Of a stretch of 64,000 nucleotides of DNA, positions 1 to 11,943 are shown piece by piece. Within the stretch, counting starts at the first letter, position 1. Each line of letters starts with the position of its first letter. Source of the DNA: Stutzerimonas frequens (GTDB lineage Bacteria; Pseudomonadota; Gammaproteobacteria; Pseudomonadales; Pseudomonadaceae); NCBI RefSeq assembly GCF_024448335.1, contig NZ_JAMOHM010000002.1, positions 248,001 through 312,000 on the forward strand, read 5' to 3'. The notes beneath the pieces are model-generated. The model saw only the letters and a program-made list of their open reading frames with translations, was not told where the DNA came from and did no database searches. The position numbers were made by a program, and so were the translations under genes.

Positions 1-1
1 G

Positions 2-790
2 CTGCGCCCACTCGGTGTGGAAGTCGTCCAGGTCAGCCTGAAGGGCGACGATCCGGAAGGCGACCTGTTGGCGGCCTGCGGACCACGGGTGCGGCTCATG
101 GCAATCAGCGCCGTGCAGTACGCCAGTGGTCTGCGCCTGGATCTTGCGCGCTTGGGCGAAGGCTGCGAGCAACGTGATGTGCTGCTGTGCATCGATGCGA
201 TCCAGCAGCTCGGCGCCCTGCCCTTCGACGTTCAGCACAATCGCTGCGCCTTCGCCATGGCCGACGGCCATAAATGGATGCTCGGTCCGGAAGGACTGGG
301 TGTCTTCTATTGCCGCAGCGATCTGCGCGACCAGCTGAAACTGCACGAGTACGGTTGGCACATGCTGGAGCATACCGGCGATTACGATCGCACGGACTGG
401 GAGCCGGCGCGCAGCGCGCGGCGCTTCGAATGCGGCAGTCCCAATCTGCTCGGCGCAATGGCCCTCGAGGCAAGCCTGTCGTTGCTGGAGGAGGTTGGCA
501 TGGAGCGGGTCGCAGCCGAGCTCGATGAGCGAATCGAGTGGCTGTGTCGGGGGCTGGGCGATCTGGACGGCGTCGACATCCTGTCGCCGACAACGCCTGA
601 CCGCCGGGCCGGTATCCTCACGTTCCGCCTGCAAGGCTGGGACAACGCGGCGCTATTCGAGCGGCTGAAGGCAGAGCAGGTCGTCTGCGCCCTACGCAGC
701 GGCGGCATTCGCTTCTCGCCGCACTTTTACACACCGCAGCGCGTCATCGATGAAACCGTGGCACTCCTGCAGGAGCTGGCAAGGCACTGA
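2..790 (+). CDS. Class V aminotransferase (cysteine desulfurase-like), 3' part
   Basis: PLP-dependent enzyme of the aminotransferase class V / cysteine desulfurase fold. The reading frame is open to the left window edge, so the N-terminal part lies outside; about 262 codons are visible and family members are usually 370-400 residues. The cofactor-binding core is clear: a D-A-x-Q motif (IDAIQQLGALPFDV) followed by ADGHKWMLGPEG, in which the lysine should form the Schiff base with PLP. The C-terminal part (ALRSGGIRFSPHFYTP) is the usual small domain. I see no SufS/IscS active-site cysteine loop in the visible part, so the substrate cannot be named; it could be a kynureninase- or isopenicillin-epimerase-like member. 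A GTG at 17 is an internal codon rather than the start. Confidence 0.85.
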   Translation: MRPLGVEVVQVSLKGDDPEGDLLAACGPRVRLMAISAVQYASGLRLDLARLGEGCEQRDVLLCIDAIQQLGALPFDVQHNRCAFAMADGHKWMLGPEGLGVFYCRSDLRDQLKLHEYGWHMLEHTGDYDRTDWEPARSARRFECGSPNLLGAMALEASLSLLEEVGMERVAAELDERIEWLCRGLGDLDGVDILSPTTPDRRAGILTFRLQGWDNAALFERLKAEQVVCALRSGGIRFSPHFYTPQRVIDETVALLQELARH

Positions 791-880
791 CGGCGATCAG
801 TCAGCGAGACATGTATTCCAAAAGCGTTTAAAAAGCGCGGAAATCCGCCAGCAGATAACTAATGCAGCGTTAATACTTGA

Positions 881-990
881 GTCACTGGCTAGGCAATCCC
901 CCCACTGCCTGGCCAGATGAGGTCGCCTGGATTGCGATTTCATACTCCTAATGGTCTTGGCCCGGCTTCTCAGGAATCCGGGTTTTTTTT
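881..990 (+). ncRNA. Candidate small RNA: C-rich-loop hairpin plus terminator
   Basis: A TAATAC -10-like box at 871-876 is followed about 8 bases later by an 11-bp hairpin (arms 885-895 and 906-916, one G-U pair) with a 10-base loop containing six consecutive C. A second hairpin (CCGGG-type arms at 961-965 and 978-982) ends in eight T at 983-990, a classic intrinsic terminator. The unit would be about 110 nt. No ORF or start codon with a ribosome site fits inside. I do not recognise it as a named Pseudomonas RNA, and no good -35 box is visible. The alternative is the 3' untranslated end of the upstream aminotransferase mRNA. Confidence 0.45.
961..990 (+). terminator. Intrinsic terminator
   Basis: A GC stem (CCCGG...CCGGG) with a 12-base loop is followed by TTTTTTTT. 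The T tract is on the plus strand only, so it ends plus-strand transcription (the aminotransferase or the candidate small RNA), not aroP, which converges from the right. Confidence 0.8.
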
Positions 991-1009
991 GCGCCCCTGA
1001 AAGACCTCA

Positions 1010-2404
1010 TCATGCCGACGCATCGCGTAAATGCGCTCGCAATCGGAAACACAGCCAGAGGAAGCCAATCCAGAACGGGATGGCGAAAACCGACAGGCGA
1101 ATACCGGGAATCCACAACATGATCACCAGAATACCGCTGACAAAAGCCAGGCACAGGTAATTGCTAAATGGGAACCAGAACGCCTTGAAGCTCGGCACCA
1201 CGCCCTGGCGCTGCATTGCCCGCCGGAACTTCAGGTGGGCCAGGCTAATCATCGCCCAGTTGATCACCAGCGCGGCCACCACCAGTGACATCAACAGCTC
1301 CAGTGCGCCCCGTGGCAGCAGATAGTTCACCAGCACACAGAGCAGCGTCACCAGCGCCGAGACCGCAATGGCGAGCACCGGCACACCGCGAGCATTGACC
1401 TTCATCAGGCTGCGCGGCGCATCCCCCTGTTCGGCCAGGCCGTAAAGCATGCGGCTGTTGCAGTACACACCGCTGTTGTAGACCGACAGAGCGGCGGTGA
1501 GCACGACGAAATTGAGCAGGTGAGCTGCGGTTTCACTGCCGATCAGCGAGAAGATCTGCACGAAGGGGCTACCACTGTAGGGATCGCCCGCTGCCCCCAA
1601 TGTCTGCAGCAGCCCATCCCACGGATAGAGCGCAAGCAGCACGGTCAGTGCGCCGATATAGAAGATCAGGATGCGGTAGACGACCTGATTGATCGCCCTG
1701 GGAATCACCGTCTTCGGATCGGACGCCTCTGCCGCTGTGATGCCGACCAGCTCCAGGCCGCCGAAGGAGAACATGATGATCGCCAGCGCCAGCACCATGC
1801 CGCTGAAACCATTGGGGAAGAAGCCGCCATGGCTCCAGAGATTGCTGATGCTCGCCTGCTCGCCGCCCTGCCCGCTCACCAGCAGGAACAATCCGAGCAG
1901 GATCATGCCGATGATGGCGGCGACCTTGATGATGGCGAACCAGAACTCGGTTTCGCCGAAGGCCTTCACGTTGCTCAGGTTGATCAGATTGATCAGCACG
2001 AAGAAGGCGGCGGCGGTTGCCCAGGTCGGCACCTCCGGCCACCAAAACTGCACGTACTTGCCCACCGCGGTCAGCTCTGCCATGCCCACCAGCACGTAAA
2101 GCACCCAGTAGTTCCAGCCGGACAGAAAGCCCGCATAGCCTCCCCAGTACTTGTGCGCGAAGTGGCTGAAGGAACCGGCTACCGGTTCTTCGACGATCAT
2201 TTCCCCGAGCTGACGCATGATCAGAAAGGCGATGAAGCCGCCGATGGCGTAGCCCAGGATCATGGACGGACCGGCGCTCTTCAGCACCCCGGCGGAGCCC
2301 AGGAACAAGCCGGTGCCGATCGCCCCGCCCAGGGCAATCAGCTGGATATGGCGGTTTTTCAGGCCACGTTGCAACGGGCCGGTGTGCAGCGTCTCAGCGG
2401 TCAT
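1010..2404 (-). CDS. aroP: Aromatic amino acid permease AroP
   Basis: Inner-membrane transporter of the amino acid-polyamine-organocation (APC) superfamily with about 12 membrane helices, predicted to import Phe, Tyr and Trp by proton symport. The N-terminus LKNRHIQLIALGGAIGTGLFLGSA, the following QLGEMIVEEPVAGSFSHFAHKYWG, and the central FSFGGLELVGITAAEA match the AroP/PheP subgroup closely over the full length; 464 residues is normal. It is monocistronic here, with an AAGGTGG ribosome site before the ATG. Related permeases for proline or GABA share the fold, so the substrate is inferred from overall similarity to AroP. In P. aeruginosa, as I recall, an aroP copy lies between nqrA and gap; here that position is empty. 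Confidence 0.88.
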   Translation of the reverse strand: MTAETLHTGPLQRGLKNRHIQLIALGGAIGTGLFLGSAGVLKSAGPSMILGYAIGGFIAFLIMRQLGEMIVEEPVAGSFSHFAHKYWGGYAGFLSGWNYWVLYVLVGMAELTAVGKYVQFWWPEVPTWATAAAFFVLINLINLSNVKAFGETEFWFAIIKVAAIIGMILLGLFLLVSGQGGEQASISNLWSHGGFFPNGFSGMVLALAIIMFSFGGLELVGITAAEASDPKTVIPRAINQVVYRILIFYIGALTVLLALYPWDGLLQTLGAAGDPYSGSPFVQIFSLIGSETAAHLLNFVVLTAALSVYNSGVYCNSRMLYGLAEQGDAPRSLMKVNARGVPVLAIAVSALVTLLCVLVNYLLPRGALELLMSLVVAALVINWAMISLAHLKFRRAMQRQGVVPSFKAFWFPFSNYLCLAFVSGILVIMLWIPGIRLSVFAIPFWIGFLWLCFRLRAHLRDASA

Positions 2405-2489
2405 TACGCCACCTTGCGGATAAAGTACGGAGTGCGCAGTGCGCGCAGCAGATCAGGCAGGGTGCACAGCACGGAAATAGCGGTCGTCG

Positions 2490-3275
2490 TCAGCCGCGAA
2501 CCCGCGCCAGCGGAAACAGGGATCTGAAGTTGGCGGTGGTCTGCTCCGCGAGATGTTCGAAGGAAACACCACGCAACTGCGCAAGGAACTCCGCCACCTC
2601 GCGCACGTACTGCGGCAGGTTGGCCTTGCCACGGTACGGAATCGGCGCGAGATATGGGGCGTCGGTCTCCACCAGCAGCCGATCGGCAGGGACTTGCCGA
2701 GCGACCTCGCGCAAGGCATCGGCATTACGGAAGGTGACGATGCCCGAAAGCGAGATGTAGAAACCGAGGTCCAGCGCGGCCTTGGCCATCTCCCAATCCT
2801 CGGTGAAGCAATGCAGCACACCGGCCTGGGGTAGCTGAGCTTCGCGCAAAAGGGCCAAGGTGTCTGCGCGCGCGGCGCGGGTATGCACGATGACCGGCTT
2901 GCCGGTGACCCGAGCAGCTTCCAGATGCAGGCGGAACGACTGTTGCTGCAGCTCGGCCGCTTCGGGCTCGTAGTGATAGTCCAGCCCCGTCTCGCCGATG
3001 GCAACGGCATGCGGATGCTGCAGCTCACTCAGCAGCCAGTCCAATGCCGGCTGACTGGTCGGCTCCAGGTCGAGCGGATGAACGCCAATCGAACAGTCGA
3101 CATCGGCATAACGCTCGGCCAGCGATTTGACCGCCGACGCGTTGTCGGCGCTGACCCCGATGCACAGGAAGTGCCCGACTCCGCGCGCGCGGGCTGCATC
3201 GAGCGCTGCATCGAGCGAGCCGTCATGGGCGGTCAGGTCGAGTCGGTCAAGGTGACAGTGGGAATCTACCAGCAT
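2490..3275 (-). CDS. tatD: TatD family metal-dependent DNase
   Basis: Metal-dependent hydrolase with a TIM-barrel fold, a 3'-5' exonuclease/deoxyribonuclease of the TatD/YcfH group. The start is set at MLVDSHCHLDRL, giving 261 residues, the normal family length; an upstream in-frame ATG at 3353 would add 26 unrelated residues. Metal ligands are visible: HCH near the N-terminus, E in AIGETGLDYHYE, H in VIVHTRAA and VLHCF, and D in LLVETDAPYLAP. It ends the large fab-tmk-holB-pilZ minus-strand block and is separated from pilZ by about 115 bp, so it may have its own promoter. Confidence 0.93.
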   Translation of the reverse strand: MLVDSHCHLDRLDLTAHDGSLDAALDAARARGVGHFLCIGVSADNASAVKSLAERYADVDCSIGVHPLDLEPTSQPALDWLLSELQHPHAVAIGETGLDYHYEPEAAELQQQSFRLHLEAARVTGKPVIVHTRAARADTLALLREAQLPQAGVLHCFTEDWEMAKAALDLGFYISLSGIVTFRNADALREVARQVPADRLLVETDAPYLAPIPYRGKANLPQYVREVAEFLAQLRGVSFEHLAEQTTANFRSLFPLARVRG

Positions 3276-3389
3276 GGAGGGGCGCAACTTGCTATCGCGG
3301 AAAAGAGGCGATTGTAGAGCAAATGGCTGGGAAGCAGAAAAGGCAGGCGGCACAATGGCGCCTGACGTACGGCACCGGGACGCCGCCGA

Positions 3390-3746
3390 TCACATGGTAT
3401 GGGTCGGCCGATCGGATTTCAGCGCGCCGGCCAGATAGGTTTCGATCTTGTTGCGCGCGGTGTTGTCACCCTCGTTGAACTGCACGCCGATGCCTGCGGC
3501 ACGACTGCCCTGGGCACCCTTGGGGGTGATCCAGACCACCTTGCCAGCCACCGGAATCTTCTCCGGCTCGTCCATCAGGTTCAGCAGCATGAACACTTCG
3601 TCGCCGAGTTTGTAGCTCTTGTTGGTCGGGATGAACAGCCCGCCATGCTTGATGAATGGCATGAACGCGGCATAGAGCACCGATTTGTCCTTGATGGTCA
3701 GAGACAGGATGCCGTTACGCGGACCAAGGTTTGCTGGCAGGCTCAT
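3390..3746 (-). CDS. pilZ: Type IV pilus biogenesis protein PilZ
   Basis: 118-residue single-domain PilZ protein needed for type IV pilus assembly in Pseudomonas. It keeps the PilZ beta-barrel pattern (GILSLTIKDKSVLYAAFMPFIKHGGLFIPTN and GKVVWITPKG..GIGVQF) but lacks the RxxxR and D/NxSxxG c-di-GMP binding signatures. That is the known condition of the founding PilZ, which works through PilB and FimX instead of binding the nucleotide itself. It lies 30 bp downstream of holB, the arrangement found in P. aeruginosa. Confidence 0.93.
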   Translation of the reverse strand: MSLPANLGPRNGILSLTIKDKSVLYAAFMPFIKHGGLFIPTNKSYKLGDEVFMLLNLMDEPEKIPVAGKVVWITPKGAQGSRAAGIGVQFNEGDNTARNKIETYLAGALKSDRPTHTM

Positions 3747-3776
3747 GCGGTGTTCCTAACGAAAAGTCGGTCGATT

Positions 3777-6451
<2,675 letters not shown>

Positions 6452-6455
<4 letters not shown>

Positions 6456-7273
6456 GAATCACTCAACAGGTTGGCAACAACGGTCTGCAGTTTACGGGTC
6501 AGCGGACCGACCGGCCAGACGCACTCGGCCAAACCTGTGACCGGCCAGATGCCGTAGAGGCTGTTGCAGAGAAAAACCTCGTCGGCCTGCATCAGTTCGG
6601 CATAGCTGACGTCGCACTCGCTGAGCGGCAGCGCCAGTCCGGCGGCGCGAGCCATGATTTCAGCGCGCATCACGCCGGCAACGCCACACCGGGAAAGCGA
6701 AGGTGTCCGCAGCTGGCCATCGGCAACCAGGAAGAGATTGCTGAACACGCCCTCGATCACCCGGCCGGACAGATCCCGCATCAGCCCTTCAGCAAAAGCC
6801 GGATCCTGCCACTCAGCACGCGCCAGCACCTGTTCGAGTCGATTCAGATGCTTGATCCCCGCGAGCCTCGGCTGCTCCGCCAGGCGCGTGTCACAAGGAA
6901 AGAGCCGAACACCGTCTTCGGCATGCTGCGCTGGGTACGCGGGAAGCGGCGATCCCAGCAGCAGGCGCCGCGGTTGACAGGGCTGTGGAAGTGCATAGCC
7001 GCGCTGACCGGTGCCGCGTGTGACGATCAGCTTGGCGACACCCTGGCCGAGCGCCTGGCAGAACTGCAGTAGCTCATTGCGCAACTCATCGATGTCGACG
7101 GGAATGGCGAGGCGTCGCGTGCCTTCACCCAGACGCTGGAGATGCCGGTCCAGCAGATGCGCCCGGCCGCCCGTCACGCGGATCGTTTCGAACAACCCAT
7201 CGCCATAGGCCAGTCCGCGATCGTGAACGGGCAACCCTTCTGCGGGCCGCCCGTTCAACCAGCTCAACGTCAC
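6452..7273 (-). CDS. pabC: Aminodeoxychorismate lyase PabC
   Basis: PLP-dependent fold-type IV enzyme that converts 4-amino-4-deoxychorismate to 4-aminobenzoate and pyruvate for folate synthesis. Typical features are the N-terminal [18 protein letters not shown], the PLP lysine in [14 protein letters not shown], and [10 protein letters not shown] toward the C-terminus. 273 residues matches the family. It overlaps both fabF and mltG by 4 bp; the fabF-pabC-mltG-tmk-holB order is conserved in gammaproteobacteria, which supports PabC over a branched-chain aminotransferase. Confidence 0.94.
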
Positions 7274-8514
7274 TCGGCGAACCGGCGGAACACCAGCGAG
7301 CCGTTGGTTCCACCGAACCCGAAAGAGTTGGACACGACGACGTCGATCGGCCGCGGCTTGGCCTGATTCGGCACAAAGTCGAGGTCACAGCCCTCGTCCG
7401 GCTCCTCCAGGTTGATCGTCGGCGGCGCCACCTGATCCCGGATGGCCAGAACGCTGAAGATCGCCTCCACGGCACCGGCCGCACCGAGCAGGTGACCGAC
7501 CATGGACTTGGTCGAACTCACCGACAGCTCGTAGGCGTGGTCACCGAATACGCTGCGAATGGCGGCAGCCTCGGCCTTGTCGCCAGCCGGCGTCGAGGTT
7601 CCGTGAGCGTTGATGTACTGCACCTGCTCGACGTTCAGCTGGGCGTCGTTCAGCGCATTGCGAATGCAGCGCGCCGCACCGGCTCCGTCGTCGGGTGGCG
7701 AGGTCATGTGGAAGGCGTCTGCGCTCATGCCGAAGCCGATCAGCTCGGCATAGATATGCGCACCGCGTGCCTTGGCATGTTCGAGCTCTTCGAGCACCAG
7801 CGCCCCGGCTCCGTCGGAGAGCACGAAGCCATCGCGCCCCTTGTCCCACGGCCGGCTCGCCCCTGCCGGGTCATCGTTGCGCGTGGAAAGCGCGCGCGCC
7901 GCGGCGAAGCCGCCAATGCCGAGCCCGCAGGCCGCCATCTCGGAACCGCCGGCAACCATCACGTCGGCCTCGCCGTAGGCAATGTTGCGCGCGGCCATGC
8001 CGATGCAATGGGTGCCTGTGGTGCACGCTGTGGCGATCGCATAGTTGGGGCCTTGCAGGCCAAGGTGAATCGACAGGAAACCGGACACCATGTTGATGAT
8101 CGAGCCAGGCACGAAGAACGGCGAAATACGCCGCGGCCCCTGCTCCATCAGTGCCTTGCAGCTGTTCTCGATGTTGGTCAGGCCACCGATACCCGAGCCC
8201 ATTGCCACGCCGATTCGCTCGCGATTGGCATCGGTGATCTCCAGACCCGAGTCACGCACAGCCTGAAAACTCGCAGCGAGGCCATACTGAATGAAAAGGT
8301 CGAGCTTGCGAGCTTCTTTCGCTGGCAGGTACTGCTCGACATCGAAGCCTTTGATCGACCCGCCAAAACGAGTGGAGTAGGCCGAAAGATCCATGTGCTC
8401 GATCAGGCCGATACCACTGCGACCAGCAAGAATACCCTGCCAGCTGCTCGGCACATCGTTACCCAGAGGCGAAAGCATGCCCATCCCGGTGACTACGACG
8501 CGTCTACGCGACAC
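7270..8514 (-). CDS. fabF: 3-oxoacyl-ACP synthase II FabF
   Basis: Condensing enzyme that elongates acyl-ACP with malonyl-ACP, including the C16:1 to C18:1 step. The thiolase-fold catalytic triad is visible: Cys in [12 protein letters not shown], His in [11 protein letters not shown] and His in [15 protein letters not shown] place the start at a GTG ([12 protein letters not shown]), preceded by GGAG, giving 414 residues. The in-frame ATG at 8586 would add 24 residues that do not resemble FabF and would run into the acpP-fabF hairpin region. Confidence 0.95.
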   Translation of the reverse strand: MSRRRVVVTGMGMLSPLGNDVPSSWQGILAGRSGIGLIEHMDLSAYSTRFGGSIKGFDVEQYLPAKEARKLDLFIQYGLAASFQAVRDSGLEITDANRERIGVAMGSGIGGLTNIENSCKALMEQGPRRISPFFVPGSIINMVSGFLSIHLGLQGPNYAIATACTTGTHCIGMAARNIAYGEADVMVAGGSEMAACGLGIGGFAAARALSTRNDDPAGASRPWDKGRDGFVLSDGAGALVLEELEHAKARGAHIYAELIGFGMSADAFHMTSPPDDGAGAARCIRNALNDAQLNVEQVQYINAHGTSTPAGDKAEAAAIRSVFGDHAYELSVSSTKSMVGHLLGAAGAVEAIFSVLAIRDQVAPPTINLEEPDEGCDLDFVPNQAKPRPIDVVVSNSFGFGGTNGSLVFRRFAE

Positions 8515-8620
8515 AGCGATTACTCCTATACCTAAACGTACTTGGCTCACTCCTGCCGCGACAGGAACGGTTCGAGCGCAAGGCAAGCGCCCGCAGTCTC
8601 GATAAAACCCCTCTCAAAGA

Positions 8621-8655
8621 AAAGCCGCACTACCCGATCAAGGCAGTGCGGCTTT
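8621..8655 (-). terminator. Hairpin between acpP and fabF, partial terminator
   Basis: A perfect 11-bp inverted repeat (arms 8621-8631 and 8645-8655) with a 13-base loop. On the minus strand the descending arm runs into TTTTCTTT, an imperfect U tract, about 23 bases after the acpP stop codon. It could end most acpP transcripts, leaving read-through into fabF, which would fit the much greater need for acyl carrier protein. Confidence 0.7.
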
Positions 8656-8678
8656 CTTGATTCCGAGCGGATTACAAC

Positions 8679-8915
8679 TTACTGCGCGTGCGCGTTGATG
8701 TAATCGATGGCTTCCTGAACGGTGGTGATCTTCTCAGCCTGCTCGTCCGGGATCTCGGTCTCGAATTCCTCTTCCAGAGCCATCACCAGCTCAACGGTGT
8801 CAAGAGAGTCGGCACCCAGGTCTTCGACGAAGGAAGCGCTGTTGGTTACTTCCTCTTCTTTAACGCCAAGTTGCTCGGCAACGATTTTCTTGACGCGTTC
8901 TTCGATGGTGCTCAT
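8679..8915 (-). CDS. acpP: Acyl carrier protein
   Basis: Carrier of growing acyl chains for fatty acid, lipid A and other lipid pathways. The 78-residue acidic four-helix protein contains the DSL motif ([20 protein letters not shown]), whose serine takes the 4'-phosphopantetheine arm. It has its own strong promoter upstream and a hairpin downstream, so it can be expressed apart from its neighbours fabG and fabF. Confidence 0.98.
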
Positions 8916-8965
8916 ACCTTGTTTTCACTCCTATGGAAAAATCAGGCAGCTGGTTTGCGCGGTAG

Positions 8966-8993
8966 TGTATAGAAAGCGTTTTCCGCATTTCAA
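8966..8993 (-). promoter_or_regulatory. Predicted sigma70 promoter of acpP
   Basis: On the minus strand TTGAAA (8988-8993) and TATACA (8966-8971) are separated by 16 bases, about 50 bases before the acpP start. The spacing is slightly short, but both boxes are close to consensus. Confidence 0.6.
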
Positions 8994-9069
8994 GCTGGAA
9001 GCAGGCAAGCATGACGCCGCCTTCAACCATCTATCTATAAATCAGCTGCAGTTTTATAGCTAATTTAAA

Positions 9070-9088
9070 GACAGCCGTTATGACTGTC
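9070..9088 (-). terminator. Weak hairpin downstream of fabG
   Basis: GACAG (9070-9074) and CTGTC (9084-9088) form a short stem, followed on the minus strand by TTTAAATT. It lies just after the fabG stop and before the acpP promoter. The stem is only 5 bp, so termination would be weak. Confidence 0.3.
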
Positions 9089-9109
9089 CTCCTGCGTTTG
9101 GCGTCACAC

Positions 9110-9853
9110 TCAGCTCATGTACATGCCGCCATTCACCGGCACCGTGGCACCGGTAACATAGGCAGCGCCGTCAGAAGCAAGGAAAGCAACGACCTTGGCA
9201 ATCTCTTCGGCCTGACCGAGACGCCCCAGGGGAATCTGCCCCAAGAGCGCATCACGCTGGGCTTCCGGCAACTCGCGAGTCATGTCGGTGTCGATGAAAC
9301 CAGGCGCCACGGAGTTCACCGTAATGCCACGCGAACCGACTTCCCGCGCCAATGCACGGCTGAAACCCTCCAGTCCGGCCTTGGCTGCGGCGTAGTTTAC
9401 CTGCCCGGCGTTACCCATGGCACCAACCACCGAACCGATATTGATGATCCGCCCCCAGCGCGCTTTGGTCATGCCACGCAGCACGGCCTTGGAAAGGCGA
9501 TACAGACTGTTCAGATTGGTATTGATGACGTCATACCATTCGTCATCCTTCATGCGCAGCATCAGGTTATCGCGGGTGATCCCGGCGTTGTTGACCAGAA
9601 TCGCCGGCTGCCCGAGGTGCTGCTGAATGTGCTCCAGCGTGCTGCTGACCGATTCGTCATTACCGACATCGAGCACCAGACCTGCACCTTCGATACCGTT
9701 TTCCTTCAGCGTTTCGGCGATGCGCTCGGCGCCTGAAGACGTGGTCGCCGTCCCGATCACGATGGCACCCTGACGGCCCAGCTCAAGGGCAATGGCCTGG
9801 CCGATGCCGCGGCTCGCACCGGTTACCAGTGCCACCTTACCTTGCAGATTCAT
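9110..9853 (-). CDS. fabG: 3-oxoacyl-ACP reductase FabG
   Basis: NADPH-dependent reductase of the fatty acid elongation cycle, short-chain dehydrogenase fold. The Rossmann motif TGASRGIGQAIA lies at residues 12-23, and the catalytic residues are Ser in NIGSVVG and the YAAAK pair. 247 residues is the standard length. The start at MNLQGKVALVTG is preferred because an AAGGAG ribosome site lies 6 bases before it; a possible ATG at 9871 overlaps the fabD stop and would add six residues. Confidence 0.96.
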   Translation of the reverse strand: MNLQGKVALVTGASRGIGQAIALELGRQGAIVIGTATTSSGAERIAETLKENGIEGAGLVLDVGNDESVSSTLEHIQQHLGQPAILVNNAGITRDNLMLRMKDDEWYDVINTNLNSLYRLSKAVLRGMTKARWGRIINIGSVVGAMGNAGQVNYAAAKAGLEGFSRALAREVGSRGITVNSVAPGFIDTDMTRELPEAQRDALLGQIPLGRLGQAEEIAKVVAFLASDGAAYVTGATVPVNGGMYMS

Positions 9854-9867
9854 AGCGTTCTCCTTGT

Positions 9868-10806
9868 TCATGCCAATGCACCACGGGTCGCGGCAAAGGC
9901 TTCGGGGGTGTCGAGATTGTAGGTGCTGACGCCCTTGACGCAGCGCTTGTTGAGACCGGACAGCACCTTACCGGGGCCGCACTCGACCAGCGAAGTCACG
10001 CCGCGATCACCCAGGACCACCATGGATTCGACCCAGCGCACCGGGCTGTACAGCTGAGCCAGCAGATCGCGCTTGAGCGTATCCAGATCGGCCACCACCG
10101 CGGCACTGACGTTCTGCACCAGCGGGATCTGCGGCGCCTGCCAGGCGATCGCCTCGACCGATGCGGCGAAGCGCTCGGCTGCGGGGCGCATCAGATCACA
10201 GTGCGATGGCACGCTGACCGGCAGCGCCATCGCGCGCTTCGCGCCTTTGGCCTTGCAGGTCTCGATGGCGCGCTCCACGGCCGCAGCACTACCGGCGATG
10301 ACTACCTGACCCGGTGCATTGAAATTGACCGCACTGACCACCTCACCCTGAGCGGCCTCGGTGCAGGCAGCCAACACATCGGCATCTTCGAGACCGAGGA
10401 TAGCCGCCATGCCACCCTGGCCGGCCGGCACCGCCTGTTGCATCAGCTGACCACGCAGCTCGACCAGCTTGACTGCATCGGCGAACGGCAGGCTACCAGC
10501 GGCAACGAGTGCGGAATACTCGCCGAGGCTATGTCCGGCAACGAAAGCAGGCCGCGCACCACCCTCCGCTTGCCACAGGCGCCAGAGCGCAACAGAAGCA
10601 GCGAGAATGGCCGGCTGGGTCTTGTCAGTCTGATTCAATTGCTCTTCCGGGCCCTGCTGAGTCAGTGCCCACAGGTCGTAACCCAACGCAGCGGAAGCCT
10701 CGGCAAAGGTATCGATTATCACGCTCTGCTGAGCACCAAGCTCGGCCAGCATGCCGAGCGATTGCGATCCTTGGCCAGGAAAGACGAAAGCGAGTGATGC
10801 AGACAT
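9868..10806 (-). CDS. fabD: Malonyl CoA-acyl carrier protein transacylase FabD
   Basis: Transfers malonyl groups from CoA to ACP for chain elongation. The FPGQGSQ motif at residues 9-15, the nucleophile elbow GHSLGEYSAL with the catalytic serine, and a conserved histidine in VSVPSHCDLM identify it. 312 residues is typical. It lies between plsX and fabG in the standard fab cluster and ends so close to fabG that translation is probably coupled. Confidence 0.96.
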   Translation of the reverse strand: MSASLAFVFPGQGSQSLGMLAELGAQQSVIIDTFAEASAALGYDLWALTQQGPEEQLNQTDKTQPAILAASVALWRLWQAEGGARPAFVAGHSLGEYSALVAAGSLPFADAVKLVELRGQLMQQAVPAGQGGMAAILGLEDADVLAACTEAAQGEVVSAVNFNAPGQVVIAGSAAAVERAIETCKAKGAKRAMALPVSVPSHCDLMRPAAERFAASVEAIAWQAPQIPLVQNVSAAVVADLDTLKRDLLAQLYSPVRWVESMVVLGDRGVTSLVECGPGKVLSGLNKRCVKGVSTYNLDTPEAFAATRGALA

Positions 10807-10869
10807 GAAAACGACTCTCTTATAGGTTCTGTTCGTCTGAAGAACACGCCCGTGCAGGCGTACCGAATT

Positions 10870-11940
10870 TCAGTTGGATGACCAGCCATCTCCAGCGGTC
10901 ACATCATCCGCCCCACTGGATAGCCTATCGCCAGAGAGAAATTGCCCCAGACGACTGCGCAGCTGCTCCGGAAGATCATGCTCGACATCCTGCGTCGCAC
11001 GACGAATGGCCGCCTTGAATCCATCCGCGCCGGCGCTACCGTGACTCTTGACCAAAATTCCCTGCAACCCAAGAAAACTAGCACCGTTGTATTGCGCCGG
11101 GTTGAGTTCCGCACGCAATCTACGCAACAGCGGCAACGCAGCTGCGCCGACGATGCGCGCCGCGACCGAGCGACGGAACAGCGCCTCAACCTTGGCGACC
11201 AGCATCCCGGCCAGTCCCTCACTGGATTTGAGCAACACGTTACCTACGAACCCATCGCACACCACGACATCCGCTTCGCCGCGATACAACCCATCACCCT
11301 CGATGAAGCCACGGTAGTTGAGACCAGGAGCCTGCTGCAGCAGCGCAGCGGCCAGCTTGACCTGCTGGTTGCCCTTTATCTCTTCCGTACCGACGTTCAA
11401 CAGCGCAACGCGCGGCTGCTCTGTCCCGAGGGACTCCGCGGCCACAGCGCCCATTATCGCGAACTGGTAGAGCTGCGCGGCCGGGCAATCGACGTTGGCG
11501 CCGAGATCCAGTAGCAGGCAAGGCGCGCCTTGCGTCGGAAGCGCGGTCACCATAGCCGGCCGATCGATCCCGGGAAGGGTTTTCAGCACCTGACGCGCCA
11601 GCGCCATCAGCGCACCGGTATTACCGGCGCTCACACAGGCTTGCGCATTACCGTCACGCACCTGCTCGAGCGCCAAACGCATCGACGAACGAGGCTTGCC
11701 GCGTAACGCTTGAGCAGGACGCTCGTCCATCGCGACCATCTCAGGTGCATCGACGATTTTCAGGCGCGAGTGATCGACGCCGGAATGCTTGGCAACCAGC
11801 TGTTCAAGAAGAGAGGATTGGCCGACGAGGACCAGATGCAGCGAGGAGTTTTCAGCCAGACAAGAAAGACTGGCCGGAACAATGCAGTGGGGACCGAAGT
11901 CCCCACCCATTGCATCGATCGCGATGACCGGAGCGGACAA
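10870..11940 (-). CDS. plsX: Phosphate acyltransferase PlsX
   Basis: Peripheral membrane enzyme that makes acyl-phosphate from acyl-ACP for PlsY, the first step of phospholipid synthesis. Family landmarks are [12 protein letters not shown] at the N-terminus, [21 protein letters not shown] and [17 protein letters not shown]. At 356 residues it is slightly long, with a divergent hydrophilic C-terminal tail. It starts three bases after the rpmF stop codon, so the ribosomal protein gene and lipid gene are probably co-translated. Confidence 0.95.
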   Translation of the reverse strand: MSAPVIAIDAMGGDFGPHCIVPASLSCLAENSSLHLVLVGQSSLLEQLVAKHSGVDHSRLKIVDAPEMVAMDERPAQALRGKPRSSMRLALEQVRDGNAQACVSAGNTGALMALARQVLKTLPGIDRPAMVTALPTQGAPCLLLDLGANVDCPAAQLYQFAIMGAVAAESLGTEQPRVALLNVGTEEIKGNQQVKLAAALLQQAPGLNYRGFIEGDGLYRGEADVVVCDGFVGNVLLKSSEGLAGMLVAKVEALFRRSVAARIVGAAALPLLRRLRAELNPAQYNGASFLGLQGILVKSHGSAGADGFKAAIRRATQDVEHDLPEQLRSRLGQFLSGDRLSSGADDVTAGDGWSSN

Positions 11941-11943
11941 GGA

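Noticed and set aside
2464..3317. Additional frames around tatD (191 and 144 codons)
   Set aside because: They are alternative frames of tatD, which accounts for the region with intact metal-binding motifs.
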